A stretch of 64,000 nt of DNA from NCBI RefSeq assembly GCF_000697965.2, contig NZ_CP015881.1:1054001-1118000 (forward strand), given 5' to 3'. Position 1 is the stretch's first letter, and each line of letters begins with the position of its first letter. Positions 8,488-17,384 of this stretch are shown one piece after another. The notes under the pieces were generated by a model that had not been told where the DNA came from, ran no database searches, and was given only the letters and a program-made list of their open reading frames with translations. This stretch comes from Ensifer adhaerens (lineage in GTDB: Bacteria; Pseudomonadota; Alphaproteobacteria; Rhizobiales; Rhizobiaceae). The translations under genes were made by a program, and so were the position numbers.

Positions 8488-9483
8488 TCAATGGGCCCTG
8501 AAATAGACTTCCGTTACGCGAAACTGCCCATCGATGCGCTTGCATTGTACGATGACGTCAATGGCGATTTTCAAGAGTTCGCGAATGTCGGTGCGCTGCA
8601 GGTATTGTCCGCCCTCCGATTCCTTTACCAGAAGGGTCAACTGTTCAAACGCCAATCTCGCGGAGTCAGCGTGCACCGTTGTGATTGAGCCGGGATGCCC
8701 AGAGTTCACGTTGCGGATGTAATAGAAAGCCGTCCCATCGCGCAGTTCCTGCAGTAGGATTCGATCGGGCCGCATGCGCAGACAGGATTCCAGGAGCTCC
8801 CTCACGCCAACTTTGGCGAGCCCCTGACCTCCCTTGGAATAGAATAACCGCGCGTGGTTCGGCTGACGAATCACGAGTTCCGGCGTGTCTTCGATAGAGA
8901 TGACCCGCTCATCATCCGGAATATGACGAATGAGTGCCTTGGAGAGCGTTGTCTTCCCCGACCCCGTCGCTCCTGAGATAACGATATTCTTCCGGGCCAG
9001 CACCGCCTGGCGAAGGAACTCGGCCCACGCGCCCCTTTGATGCAGATCGATGAGTTTCCGGTCCGTCGCACCGGCCATGTGACTGCCGGGCGCCATGTCA
9101 GTAAACAAGCCACCCTGCTCAAGGTCGCCAAGACTTAATGCGGCAGACGAGGGCTTCCGGATGGTGATGCTGACCGTGTTCCGAGTGGTCGCAGGCGGGA
9201 TGACGATCTGGATTCGCTCATTCCCCGGCAGTGTTGCCGACAGGATCGGTCTCGTTTCATCGATGGATTGATGGGAAAGACTAGCCACGGCCCTGGCGAG
9301 GCGCATCAGCTTTTCAAAGGATAGCTCCGGCAGATCATGGGTCCGCCATCCACCGGAGCCTTCTGTCAGCACCTGCCCTGGCCTATTGACGATCACTTCG
9401 TAGAGCGAGGGGTCGTCAAGGTACGGCATGAACGGAGACAGAAGTTCACGAACGACTGTCGCATCAGGACCTTCGGTCATCAC
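8488..9483 (-). CDS. virB11: VirB11 traffic ATPase of the type IV secretion system
   Basis: 331 aa. An N-terminal domain (residues 1-150) is followed by a RecA-like ATPase core with Walker A GATGSGKTT at about 167-175. Next come the Asp box ERVISIEDTPEL, Walker B MRPDRILLQELRDG, and the His box GHPGSITTVHADS. It forms a hexameric ring at the cytoplasmic base of the channel and switches VirB4/coupling protein between pilus assembly and DNA transfer. Seven bases after virB10. Last recognised vir gene of the operon. Confidence 0.95.
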   Translation of the reverse strand: MMTEGPDATVVRELLSPFMPYLDDPSLYEVIVNRPGQVLTEGSGGWRTHDLPELSFEKLMRLARAVASLSHQSIDETRPILSATLPGNERIQIVIPPATTRNTVSITIRKPSSAALSLGDLEQGGLFTDMAPGSHMAGATDRKLIDLHQRGAWAEFLRQAVLARKNIVISGATGSGKTTLSKALIRHIPDDERVISIEDTPELVIRQPNHARLFYSKGGQGLAKVGVRELLESCLRMRPDRILLQELRDGTAFYYIRNVNSGHPGSITTVHADSARLAFEQLTLLVKESEGGQYLQRTDIRELLKIAIDVIVQCKRIDGQFRVTEVYFRAH

Positions 9484-9490
9484 CCACCCC

Positions 9491-10663
9491 CTACTTCGTC
9501 ACGCGCGTCGACCGCGGGCGGACATCTCCCAGCACCGCGCGGTCAAGGATTTTGTTTTTCGGCCCGATCACGCGCAATCCGTAAACACCGGAAAAGTCGA
9601 GATCGCGTGCGACGAAGATCGAGACAAGCTCGCCTTGGTTCTTATTGAGCGTTGGCGGAATGTTGATCGATTGCTCGACAGCGATGGCTGCCGCCTGCTG
9701 GCCTGCGTTTGTGGTGTTCTCCGTGTCGACGTCGCTGTTACGCAGGCGACTGTTGGCGTAGCTCGTGGCATCGCCGACGATGGACAGGAGAAGCGCACTC
9801 CCGAACCGCTCCCACCAGTGAGTGTCGACGTAGCCATTCACGCCCGCCCGGCCGAGCGCATCCGTTGCCGGCGAGGCCAAGGTGACGATGACGCCGTTCG
9901 GGGTTTTCGCGCGGTTCCAGAGCACGAAGAGACGCTTCTGTCCTCGCTGGAGGCCGCCCCGATATTCGCCAACAACTTGCGTACCTTTCTCCATCAGCAC
10001 AACCCGGCCATTGTCCGATAGAATATCCCGGTCGATTACGCAGCTGGTGAAGCCGGGCTGATCGGATGCCATGGCAGTTTCCAATACGCACGGAATTGAC
10101 GATCCCATTGCAACTACGAAGTTTCGATTGCCGAGCGTGCCGGCGCGCGAGCCCTCAAGCCTGGTCGGCCGTAGCAGCCCGTTGAACCGCTGTTCGTCGG
10201 CGTTGGCGGAGTTCTGACCCACCCTGCTTCCATCAAGCGGCACGAAATGGCTGTCCGCGGACACCTCCGGATCCGCGATCTCGCGGTGCGACGTTGTGTT
10301 CTTCTGTCCACCGCTGAAGGCGATGACCGGCGCCCGGCGCGCCGAGTCAAGCAGCGGATCTTCGTCCTCCACCTCCTCTGCGGCGAGCGGGGTCGGCAGC
10401 TTCACTTCCGGCACGGCTTGGACCGGCTCCATCTTCTCCTTGACCGGCTCGAAATTCGCTGTTTGCCGGATGACAACCCGCTCGGGTCTGGTTGTGTCCG
10501 TCGGAGTGTGCTCACCGCTCATCGACCACAGGGCGAAAGCGACAAAGGTAACAACAGCCAGCGCAACCGCGCCGCGCTTCAAGACAGGATTGTTATCGAC
10601 CCTCCCCCCGGGAACCGTTTCGCCACGCTCCCCCGGTATCCGGTTTTCATCTTCCTCAAGCAT
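9491..10663 (-). CDS. virB10: VirB10/TrbI bridging protein of the type IV secretion system
   Basis: 390 aa with a short cytoplasmic N-terminus, one membrane helix at about residues 30-50 (AVALAVVTFVAFALWSM) and a Pro/Glu-rich periplasmic linker. The TrbI domain carries NFVVAMGSSIPCVLETAM, DRDILSDNGRVVLMEKGTQ and the C-terminal GDVRPRSTRV. It spans both membranes and relays the energised state to the outer-membrane pore formed with VirB7 and VirB9. Starts ten bases downstream of virB9; the stop is seven bases before virB11. Confidence 0.95.
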   Translation of the reverse strand: MLEEDENRIPGERGETVPGGRVDNNPVLKRGAVALAVVTFVAFALWSMSGEHTPTDTTRPERVVIRQTANFEPVKEKMEPVQAVPEVKLPTPLAAEEVEDEDPLLDSARRAPVIAFSGGQKNTTSHREIADPEVSADSHFVPLDGSRVGQNSANADEQRFNGLLRPTRLEGSRAGTLGNRNFVVAMGSSIPCVLETAMASDQPGFTSCVIDRDILSDNGRVVLMEKGTQVVGEYRGGLQRGQKRLFVLWNRAKTPNGVIVTLASPATDALGRAGVNGYVDTHWWERFGSALLLSIVGDATSYANSRLRNSDVDTENTTNAGQQAAAIAVEQSINIPPTLNKNQGELVSIFVARDLDFSGVYGLRVIGPKNKILDRAVLGDVRPRSTRVTK

Positions 10664-10672
10664 GACTGTCTC

Positions 10673-11527
10673 CTATTGCGCCGCGCCGGCTTCAGTCCGA
10701 ACGACCCGCTCGACCGACGGCGAGGTCGTGTTGGTGTCCGGGTTGATACCGACGCGGTCATAGGCCTCGTTGAAGACGCAGAGCACGTCCCGTCCCCTCC
10801 GCAGGATGAACTTCCGGCCAATCGCGTGGACCAGGACAAGATTGCCGTCTACGGATTTCGGCACCAGGCTTTCACTACCGTCTGAGTTCTCGATGTAGAT
10901 CGCGGGTATTTCCTGATTGCCGACGAAGGCAAATGTCGTAACCTTGCCATTGTCGTAGACCGAGTGCGGCTCCAGCGCCTGGGAGCCCTGCGCCGAATAA
11001 CGCCAATTCCGAGGACCATAGCCCTCATGAGTGGCCAAGACATTGTCGGCCTCCTTCGACTGAGCAGCGATCGCTCGCGCCGCCGCAGCTTGGCGGCGCC
11101 GCTGCGCTTCATCGGCCGGGTAGCGGTACTTGACGTAGAAGTAGGTGTTATGACCCACCTCCACTTTTCCGTCCCGCACCATCAGTTCCATTTGGTAGCT
11201 TCGGGTCGAGCCGTCGCGCCGAGTGGAGACGACAGAGAGATTGGTGACCGGCTGATTTTCCCGCGGTTTGAGAAACAGGATGTTTCCTGCCGGCGCCACC
11301 TCCCAAGCTACACTGTTGCCCAGCGCAACATGGGCGATCTCCTCGTCGGCCGCGAACTCCACCTGCACCGAAGAACGCAATGAGCCGATGATGCGAGTGA
11401 TGTTGTAGGGCTGGTAATCGACAAAGCGGACACGACTGTCCTGCGCCGCGCCGCGCGGAATTTCGAGTGCAGATGCGGTGCTGGCGGACGTCGTAAGGAG
11501 GAGAGTAGCAATGAAAATAGTCCGCAT
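10673..11527 (-). CDS. virB9: VirB9 outer-membrane complex subunit
   Basis: 284 aa from ATG 11527 (signal peptide RTIFIATLLLTTSASTASA); the longer upstream frame lies inside virB8 and is rejected. Family features: the N-terminal DSRVRFVDYQPYNITRI, VAPAGNILFLKPRENQPVTNL, and the C-terminal VGNQEIPAIYIENSDGSE and GRKFILRRGRDVLCVFNEA strands that bind VirB7. It forms the outer-membrane ring with VirB7 and VirB10. Start and virB8 stop overlap. Confidence 0.95.
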   Translation of the reverse strand: MRTIFIATLLLTTSASTASALEIPRGAAQDSRVRFVDYQPYNITRIIGSLRSSVQVEFAADEEIAHVALGNSVAWEVAPAGNILFLKPRENQPVTNLSVVSTRRDGSTRSYQMELMVRDGKVEVGHNTYFYVKYRYPADEAQRRRQAAAARAIAAQSKEADNVLATHEGYGPRNWRYSAQGSQALEPHSVYDNGKVTTFAFVGNQEIPAIYIENSDGSESLVPKSVDGNLVLVHAIGRKFILRRGRDVLCVFNEAYDRVGINPDTNTTSPSVERVVRTEAGAAQ

Positions 11528-12198
11528 CAGTTGATGGCCTCCGGATCGGCTCGGTATTCGCTGACGGCAAAACCGAGAGGATTCACCAGCCGATCCGTCG
11601 ACGACATCGGCGCGTTTGCATAGGAGAACGTCAGCGTCGCAACCCAATGGGTTGTCCGGACTTCTTCCCCGCGGATGATGGTGCGCATGTAACGGACGGA
11701 TACGACATGCGAATTTATCAGCGAGATCGAGGCGATGCTGATGCGTGCGGTGGCGCCGCGCCCATAGGTGTTCTGCGGCGACTCCGGATTGCTGCCGCGA
11801 TAGAGGGCCGAAAACCGAGCCTGCTCCGGCTGCGTCGAGAGAAGCGCGACTGTGCGGAAGTTCTCCTCTGCCTCGCTCCAGACGTAGCCTTCGCGAGCGC
11901 GGACGTATTTCGCGGCGAAGTATTTGGTCACGGCCTCGTCATAGGTGCCGGGCGTCGACGTCAGCGCCGAGACGACATCAACGATACCTGTCGAATTGTC
12001 GACCCGCACGACAAACGGCTCGACCGATTTCAAGGGCGTGAGGCCGGCAACGGCAAGGATCGAAGCGCCGGCGAGAATGCTTGCCGCGACGGCAATGGAC
12101 CAGGCAACGCGTGAAGAGCGCTCGACCTGGAGCATGCGTTCCTGGTCGAAGCGCCGCGCCTTGTCAAAGTATGTCTTGAGTTCGTCGCCGGAGACCAT
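11527..12198 (-). CDS. virB8: VirB8 inner-membrane assembly factor
   Basis: 223 aa from ATG 12198 (MVSGDELKTYFDKARRF), preceded by GGGGG; the longer frame reaching 12396 overlaps virB7 and is not needed. A cytoplasmic N-terminus, one membrane helix (about residues 33-55, VAWSIAVAASILAGASIL) and the NTF2-like periplasmic domain containing YVRAREGYVW and SVRYMRTIIRGEE. It nucleates the channel and contacts VirB9/VirB10. Four bases from virB7 and one-base overlap with virB9. Confidence 0.93.
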   Translation of the reverse strand: MVSGDELKTYFDKARRFDQERMLQVERSSRVAWSIAVAASILAGASILAVAGLTPLKSVEPFVVRVDNSTGIVDVVSALTSTPGTYDEAVTKYFAAKYVRAREGYVWSEAEENFRTVALLSTQPEQARFSALYRGSNPESPQNTYGRGATARISIASISLINSHVVSVRYMRTIIRGEEVRTTHWVATLTFSYANAPMSSTDRLVNPLGFAVSEYRADPEAIN

Positions 12199-12202
12199 CG
12201 CG

Positions 12203-12478
12203 TCAGCCCCCGCATGGACGATAGGAGGCGTCAACGTCGGACTGAGCAAAGGCGGAAGGTTCCCTGCCCTCTTCGACATAAGCGGTGGCGACGGACTGAG
12301 AGGTCGCCGGTCCCGCATAGGACTGTTTCTGTTTGACGTTGCTATTGTCTTCCCACTGCCACATCGAGCGATTGAGGGCGCGGCGCGAATAGCCATCGCA
12401 ATTCGGGAGCGGATACGTCAGCGATGCGCAGCCGCTTAAGGCAGCCGCCATGCACAGCAGCGGAAATGTTCTGATCAT
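12203..12478 (-). CDS. virB7: VirB7-like outer-membrane lipoprotein
   Basis: 91 aa. Type II signal peptide MIRTFPLLCMAAALSGCASL with lipobox LSGC (lipidated Cys17). Somewhat longer than the classical VirB7 but in its canonical place between virB6 and virB8. The remaining Ser/Asn/Gln-rich sequence has a second Cys (PNCDGYS) and a third near the end that could disulfide-bond to VirB9. Assigned mainly by synteny and lipobox. Confidence 0.8.
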   Translation of the reverse strand: MIRTFPLLCMAAALSGCASLTYPLPNCDGYSRRALNRSMWQWEDNSNVKQKQSYAGPATSQSVATAYVEEGREPSAFAQSDVDASYRPCGG

Positions 12479-12514
12479 TCCTGAAGAGCCTTTTTCTTGT
12501 TCGTGCGAAAAGCG

Positions 12515-13450
12515 TCACGATCCCGAGCCTTTCGGGCTCAAGGTTCGACCAATGGCCCGGACACCGCGTCCGGCCGCACGGGCGGTATGGGACGCCGCCC
12601 AAGCGAGCGTGCTTTCGTGGGCGTCGCGTGCAGCGCCGTAGCCGTAGGCCAACGACGCGCCGCCGGCGGCAAGCGCCGAAGCGATGTTCGGAAGCTGATA
12701 GAAGACATAGAGGGCAGCGAGGCAGATGGCGCAGAGCGCGGTTGGACGCATCAGCACGTCGGTATATCCTTGAATTGCCGTGAAGGTCGTATCGATGCAG
12801 GTGATCAGCAGTGAGCCGACGGCGACGACGAGCACCTGGAGGATCACGAAGTTCGCAAGCTGTCCCAGCCACGCCTCGGTGAAGCGCCGCGTCGCCTGAA
12901 ACATCGCCAGGGCCACGAAGATCGGACCGATGGCGAGCACGATGGCGAGCGCCAGCCGGGCATAGAGCGATACGATATAGCCAATCGCCGCGACGATGAA
13001 GCTCGCGCCAATGACCATCATGCCGCCGATGCCTGTCACGAAATCGACCGGCCAAGAGGAGCGGGCCCAGATCTCCTTGGCACACGCGTGCCCCTTATCG
13101 AGCAGGCTGTCGAAGGTTGAGGCACTTGGTGCTGCGCCGGTGTTCAACGCCTGCGAAATCTCACGCGGCAATCCCTCGAAGAAGATGTCGGTGACGTAGG
13201 TCTGGTATTCGTCGGCGTCCCTCACCAGCATCACGATGATGGCGAGCTTGATCGTCCGAAATGCGAAGTCGAGGATCGGTTCCTGGACCGAGCCGCGGAG
13301 CACGAGATAGCCGTAAAGCACGACATAGAGCGTGACCGCTGCCGTCAGGGGGCCCGAAATCCACTCTGAGATGTTCGAGGTCCCGTCGGAGATGAAGGTC
13401 TCCAGCGGGGCCTTGAACTGCTCGTCGACGAAGGCAAAGACCTGATACAT
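12515..13450 (-). CDS. virB6: VirB6/TrbL polytopic channel subunit
   Basis: 311 aa with an N-terminal amphipathic part and five to six hydrophobic helices. Examples are LTAAVTLYVVLYGYLVLRG, VTGIGGMMVIGASFIVAAIG, LALAIVLAIGPIFVALAMF and NFVILQVLVVAVGSLLIT. The central LARLALAIVLAIGPIFVALAMFQATRRF block is the most conserved VirB6 segment; its key residues are the GPIF turn and the following basic patch. It is an inner-membrane channel component contacting the DNA substrate. Located between eexN and virB7. Confidence 0.92.
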   Translation of the reverse strand: MYQVFAFVDEQFKAPLETFISDGTSNISEWISGPLTAAVTLYVVLYGYLVLRGSVQEPILDFAFRTIKLAIIVMLVRDADEYQTYVTDIFFEGLPREISQALNTGAAPSASTFDSLLDKGHACAKEIWARSSWPVDFVTGIGGMMVIGASFIVAAIGYIVSLYARLALAIVLAIGPIFVALAMFQATRRFTEAWLGQLANFVILQVLVVAVGSLLITCIDTTFTAIQGYTDVLMRPTALCAICLAALYVFYQLPNIASALAAGGASLAYGYGAARDAHESTLAWAASHTARAAGRGVRAIGRTLSPKGSGS

Positions 13451-13472
13451 GCCCTCAACCTCCAGGTGCCTT

Positions 13473-13685
13473 TCACATCCGCTTAAGACGGGCCTTAAAG
13501 TCTGCGGCCGCGGCGTTTTGGCAATTCGGGGTATTGCCTAATTCACCAGGGTTGTTGCGACACGTCGCGATGATTTCGGACAGCAGGGCCTCGTCGGCGA
13601 TGAGTTCGTCGACAGTGTAGGTGCGCTCGGCTTGCTCGGAGCAGCTAACCAATAGGACAGCGAGAAGAACGACATGCCTCTTCAT
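13473..13685 (-). CDS. eexN: EexN-family entry-exclusion lipoprotein
   Basis: 70 aa. Lipoprotein signal MKRHVVLLAVLLVSCSE (lipobox LVSC) and the EexN signature CRNNPGELGNTPNCQNA in the mature part. EexN-type lipoproteins sit in the recipient envelope and reduce redundant transfer from a like donor. The gene lies inside the virB operon between virB5 (4-bp overlap) and virB6, which is a usual place for eex genes in MPF-T systems. The motif is clear; activity is by family. Confidence 0.85.
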   Translation of the reverse strand: MKRHVVLLAVLLVSCSEQAERTYTVDELIADEALLSEIIATCRNNPGELGNTPNCQNAAAADFKARLKRM

Positions 13686-14380
13686 TGCAGTGCCGCCCCC
13701 ATCGCGTCGAGGCGCCGGCGCCAGTCTTCCGCCTTGCGCTGCTCGTCAATTTGGGCCTGTGCCTGCTGGACCATTCGGAGGGCCTCCATGCGCAGTACAT
13801 CGGTCTGGAGGAAAGCTGTTTCCGCCTGAAGTCGCGCCTGAAGGTCGGCTATGTCCTTGGCGTCAGCCGCGGTCGAAATCTTCTCGCGGAGTTGGTCAAT
13901 GCCATCGACGCGCTTGGCCGCGGCATCGAAGATATGCTGCGCTAGGCTCATCTGCCCGGCATTCTTGTTCTGAATGCGCGAAAGCTCCTGCGCGTAGAAG
14001 TCCTCTGCGCTGGTCCGATAGGTCGAATTACCATCAAGGAATTTCGTGGCCGTATCGCCGAACACGCCCGTTCCGCTTCCCTTGAACAGCCCCTCGATGA
14101 CGTTAAAGTCCCCAGGCAGCGCCTTGCGGACGGCAGGATCGTTCAAGACGCCGGCAACATCCGCCATGTCGGTGATCTTGTTGAGCGAGCCGTAAAGCTG
14201 CTGCGCCTGCTCTATCTGCTGATTGAGCGCATCAAGCTGGGCTTTCAGTTGGGCGATACTCTCGAGGTGCTTGGCGATCGCGGTTCGGTCGATCACCGGG
14301 ATCCCCTGCCCGGCTGCCGTGCCGGCGGAGAGAATGAGCGCCGCGGCTATTGCCGCGCCGTGAATTCGATTAGAAGCCAT
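13682..14380 (-). CDS. virB5: VirB5 minor pilin
   Basis: 232 aa. Start at ATG 14380, overlapping the virB4 stop (TAATG) and preceded by AGGAG, gives the signal peptide AAIAAALILSAGTAAG. The mature protein is almost entirely helical with a Gln-rich coiled-coil (SIAQLKAQLDALNQQIEQAQQ, key heptad residues L/I) and a second long helix near the C-terminus (MVQQAQAQIDEQRKAEDW). This matches the three-helix bundle of VirB5/TraC, the pilus-tip adhesin. The next gene, eexN, overlaps its end. Confidence 0.9.
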   Translation of the reverse strand: MASNRIHGAAIAAALILSAGTAAGQGIPVIDRTAIAKHLESIAQLKAQLDALNQQIEQAQQLYGSLNKITDMADVAGVLNDPAVRKALPGDFNVIEGLFKGSGTGVFGDTATKFLDGNSTYRTSAEDFYAQELSRIQNKNAGQMSLAQHIFDAAAKRVDGIDQLREKISTAADAKDIADLQARLQAETAFLQTDVLRMEALRMVQQAQAQIDEQRKAEDWRRRLDAMGAALQ

Positions 14381-16764
14381 TAGCTCAAACTCCTTCTTTG
14401 CTGAAAAATCGGAAGCCAATCCGCGAGCTGGTCGCCGACTTCTGTGCGGATGGCATCGGCGAGTTCGACATTCGCGGTGCGGCCGGAGAGGATGGCAAGT
14501 TCGTCGTCGAAACCGCCTAGGTTCAGTTCGGCGACAACGCTATTGTGTCCTTGCTTCAATATGAATCGGCGGCTCTCGACGGAGAGCTCGCGTGCAATGA
14601 GTTCATACTCCCGCTCGGTGAGCTTGAAGCCGTCGACATAGTCCGCGTGGTTACTGCGGGAATTCGGTAGGAAGATCTGCGTCGGGCATTGCTCGATGAT
14701 CGTATGAGCGATCGGCGATACGATCGCATCGCGCGGGCTCTGCGTAGCAAAGAGCATAAGCCCGTTCTGCTTGCGGATCGTCTTGAGCTTGTTCTGTGCG
14801 AGATCGCGAAACCCTTCATCCTGGAGCGCCTTCCAGAACTCATCGATAACGATGATGATGCGCCTGCCATCGATCAGTTGCTCGACGCGATGAAAGAGGT
14901 AGGCCATCAGCGGCGTGCGGATTTCCTCGTTGTCGAGGAAATCGGTCATGTCATAGCCGACGAATTTGCCGTCGAAGCCGATGTCCTCAATGATGTTATC
15001 GAACACCCAACCGAGCGGCCCCCCTCTCTCCCACCGCCGCAGTCGCGCGGCAATGCCTTCGGGATCGGCGTTGTTGAGGAAGGTCCTGAGCGCGCCGATC
15101 GTCCGGCGCTCCACCGGCAAGTCGGCAAGGCCGTCGATGGCGACGGCGATATCGCGGAGTTCGGTCACCGTCAGTTCCCGTGTTGCCGAGCCGACAAGCC
15201 TGCCGACCCAGCGCGTGAGAAACACCTTGTTGTCCGGCGTCGGTTCCAGTGCCTTCAGGGGAGCGCACCCGGTCGGGGCACCATTCTTCAGCGGCAGATA
15301 GGTGCCGCCGGCGGCGCGCACGTAGAGATCAGATCCCCTGTCCTTATCGAAAAACACAACATGCGGGTCATGTTTCTCCAGCTGCGACAGCATGAAGTTC
15401 AAAAGCACGGTCTTGCCGGCACCGGACGGTCCGCACACGAAAGTGTTGCCGAGATCGCCATAATGGAAATTGAAGTAGTACGGTGACCCCGACGCCGTCT
15501 TGAGAAGAGCGACGGCAGGTCCCCATTCATTGCCGTGCTTCCGACCGATCGGGTAGGAGTGGAATGGTGCGAGCGCCGCGAAGTTGCGCGACGTGATCGC
15601 GCCGGACCGGGCGCGATAGCGGAAGTTTCCTGGTAGTTGCGCCCACCAGGCCGCCTCGAGGCCGAGATCCTCGCGCGCGACGACGGCGGCTCCACTGGTT
15701 AGGCCGGCGCGCGCCTTGGCGAGATTGTCGGTCAGTTCCTTCACCGATGGGGCAAAGACGGAAAGCGTCAGGTGGTGCTCGCCTAGCACGAACCGATTGG
15801 ACTCCAGATCGTCCATCGCCCCATCAAGTTCCTCGATCTGTGAGGCCGCCTTGTCCCCACTGCTGACCATCTGGTTTTGCTTGCGGCCCATGATCACGCG
15901 GGCGTCCGCCTTCGAGACGAAGGAGAAGGATTGCGCCAGGATCAGTTCGAAAGGACTAGTGAGCACACCGTCGAGCATGCCGGTCCGAGTTCTGGCCGGA
16001 TATTCCTTAAAACTCAGCATGCCGGCAAAGCGGCTTTCGGCCTCGTGCCGGATCTCGACTGTCTCGCGGCCGACAATGACACGATCCGAGTAGATCGCCG
16101 AGGCGATACGCCCCTCCGTCAGCGGGATCGGCTCCCGACGGCCGCCGACGAACTGATGCAGCACTTCGCTCGGCTCCGAGAACAACAGGCCGTCACGTTC
16201 GTAGAGGCACAGCACGCGCGGTTCGAAGCGTTTCAACGCCGCTGTGACATCGACGACCTTGTCGCGGAGCTGCTTGAGGGCCTCCTCGTCGAGTTCGGCC
16301 CCGGCCTGACGTGCCCGACGCAAGCGCGCCAGCAGCCTTGCCGCCTTGTCGGACGGATCGCGGGCCGGAGACCACAGGATCGTCAGATAGAGGTCGTTGC
16401 GAAACAGGTCCTCCCCAACCATGCGCGCGCGATACTTATCATTGAGCGCCGCCGAGAAAGGTGTGGTGAACGTGCCTTCCGGATAGCTGTTGTCGCGACG
16501 GCGGATGAGATGAGTCCACAAGGCAAGCCGCTCGTCGGCGATGTTCCGATAGAGCGTGTTGAGGTCCCGATGGAGAGTATTCAGGTCGAGAACATCCGCG
16601 GTCTCGAAAGAGACGCCTTCGAGCGCGATCATTACCATCAGCGCCCGGGAATCGAGCGCGATCGTCGACACGTCGACATGGCGGACATAAGGGATGAAGG
16701 TCTCCGGACCGAGTTCGCGAGATCTAAGTGTGGTCAGGCTAGGCAAATCCGAGGTCCCTTTCAT
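14380..16764 (-). CDS. virB4: VirB4 ATPase of the type IV secretion system
   Basis: 794 aa, full length. The N-terminal half (CagE/VirB4 N domain, to about residue 420) is followed by the ATPase core. Walker A is GPSGAGKTVLLNF (about 440-452), then VVFFDKDRGSDL, Walker B RRIIIVIDEFWKAL (about 630-643), and the ATQSPRDA sensor region. It energises pilus biogenesis and substrate transfer at the inner membrane. The start overlaps the virB3 end by 26 bp and its stop overlaps virB5. No frameshift seen. Confidence 0.96.
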   Translation of the reverse strand: MKGTSDLPSLTTLRSRELGPETFIPYVRHVDVSTIALDSRALMVMIALEGVSFETADVLDLNTLHRDLNTLYRNIADERLALWTHLIRRRDNSYPEGTFTTPFSAALNDKYRARMVGEDLFRNDLYLTILWSPARDPSDKAARLLARLRRARQAGAELDEEALKQLRDKVVDVTAALKRFEPRVLCLYERDGLLFSEPSEVLHQFVGGRREPIPLTEGRIASAIYSDRVIVGRETVEIRHEAESRFAGMLSFKEYPARTRTGMLDGVLTSPFELILAQSFSFVSKADARVIMGRKQNQMVSSGDKAASQIEELDGAMDDLESNRFVLGEHHLTLSVFAPSVKELTDNLAKARAGLTSGAAVVAREDLGLEAAWWAQLPGNFRYRARSGAITSRNFAALAPFHSYPIGRKHGNEWGPAVALLKTASGSPYYFNFHYGDLGNTFVCGPSGAGKTVLLNFMLSQLEKHDPHVVFFDKDRGSDLYVRAAGGTYLPLKNGAPTGCAPLKALEPTPDNKVFLTRWVGRLVGSATRELTVTELRDIAVAIDGLADLPVERRTIGALRTFLNNADPEGIAARLRRWERGGPLGWVFDNIIEDIGFDGKFVGYDMTDFLDNEEIRTPLMAYLFHRVEQLIDGRRIIIVIDEFWKALQDEGFRDLAQNKLKTIRKQNGLMLFATQSPRDAIVSPIAHTIIEQCPTQIFLPNSRSNHADYVDGFKLTEREYELIARELSVESRRFILKQGHNSVVAELNLGGFDDELAILSGRTANVELADAIRTEVGDQLADWLPIFQQRRSLS

Positions 16765-17080
16765 CGTATTTGCGGGCGAGCTTCAGGGGACTAAGCGTCG
16801 CTCCGCCCCAAAAGGCGCTGTTGCGCGACCGGCCGCGTGTGTCCACCCAAGCCAGCAAGATGCGGAACATGTTGTGGTCGTGTTTGACGAGCGCGCGGAA
16901 AATGAGGTGAAAGACGACGCCAACAGCCAAGTAGGCGATCGAGCCGGCGACGATGTAAAGAATGGTCGTCAGCATGATGTTCATGCCCATGGCTTCCATC
17001 GTCACGCCGGCGATCATCGCCGGACGGGTGCAAGCGATGAACAGCGTGTCTTCCTCAAGGATTTGCCGCGAACTCGCCAT
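16739..17080 (-). CDS. virB3: VirB3 inner-membrane protein
   Basis: 113 aa. The family N-terminus (LEEDTLFIACTRPAMIAGV) precedes two adjacent membrane helices (about residues 28-70). A C-terminal cytoplasmic segment ends KYDERDLGFA. VirB3 works closely with VirB4, and here their genes overlap by 26 bp, consistent with coupled translation. Four bases after virB2. Confidence 0.92.
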   Translation of the reverse strand: MASSRQILEEDTLFIACTRPAMIAGVTMEAMGMNIMLTTILYIVAGSIAYLAVGVVFHLIFRALVKHDHNMFRILLAWVDTRGRSRNSAFWGGATLSPLKLARKYDERDLGFA

Positions 17081-17084
17081 GGCG

Positions 17085-17384
17085 TCAGCTTCCGACGATG
17101 GTGTTCACGAGTTCGGTAGCGCCGAAGATGCCGCCAATACCGATGATCCAGAACCCTGCGCGCCTCAGATCCATGTAGCCGAACATCCAGGCTATGCAGA
17201 TCACGATGATCGCGATGACGGCCAGAAGCTTGGCGATGTTGCCTGTCAGCATTTCGACGATGTTCTGCAGCACGGTCTCGATGCCGGCCGCCTGCGCGAA
17301 GGCAGGTTCGACCATGGATGCGAGGATGGCCGTTGCCATTACGGCGGATGCGGCGATCGGGCGGATACGGGCGCTGAAAGTCAT
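17085..17384 (-). CDS. virB2: VirB2 major pilin
   Basis: 99 aa. Long signal peptide ending at AFA-QAAGIETVLQ. The mature pilin (about 70 aa) has two hydrophobic helices separated by a short basic loop (GYMDLRRAG), typical of VirB2/TrbC. It is the pilus subunit of the conjugation system. The start (ATGA) overlaps the virB1 stop. Confidence 0.92.
   Translation of the reverse strand: MTFSARIRPIAASAVMATAILASMVEPAFAQAAGIETVLQNIVEMLTGNIAKLLAVIAIIVICIAWMFGYMDLRRAGFWIIGIGGIFGATELVNTIVGS

Noticed and set aside
15877..16794. 305-codon plus-strand frame opposite virB4
   Set aside because: Antisense to an intact ATPase gene and without any recognisable domain.
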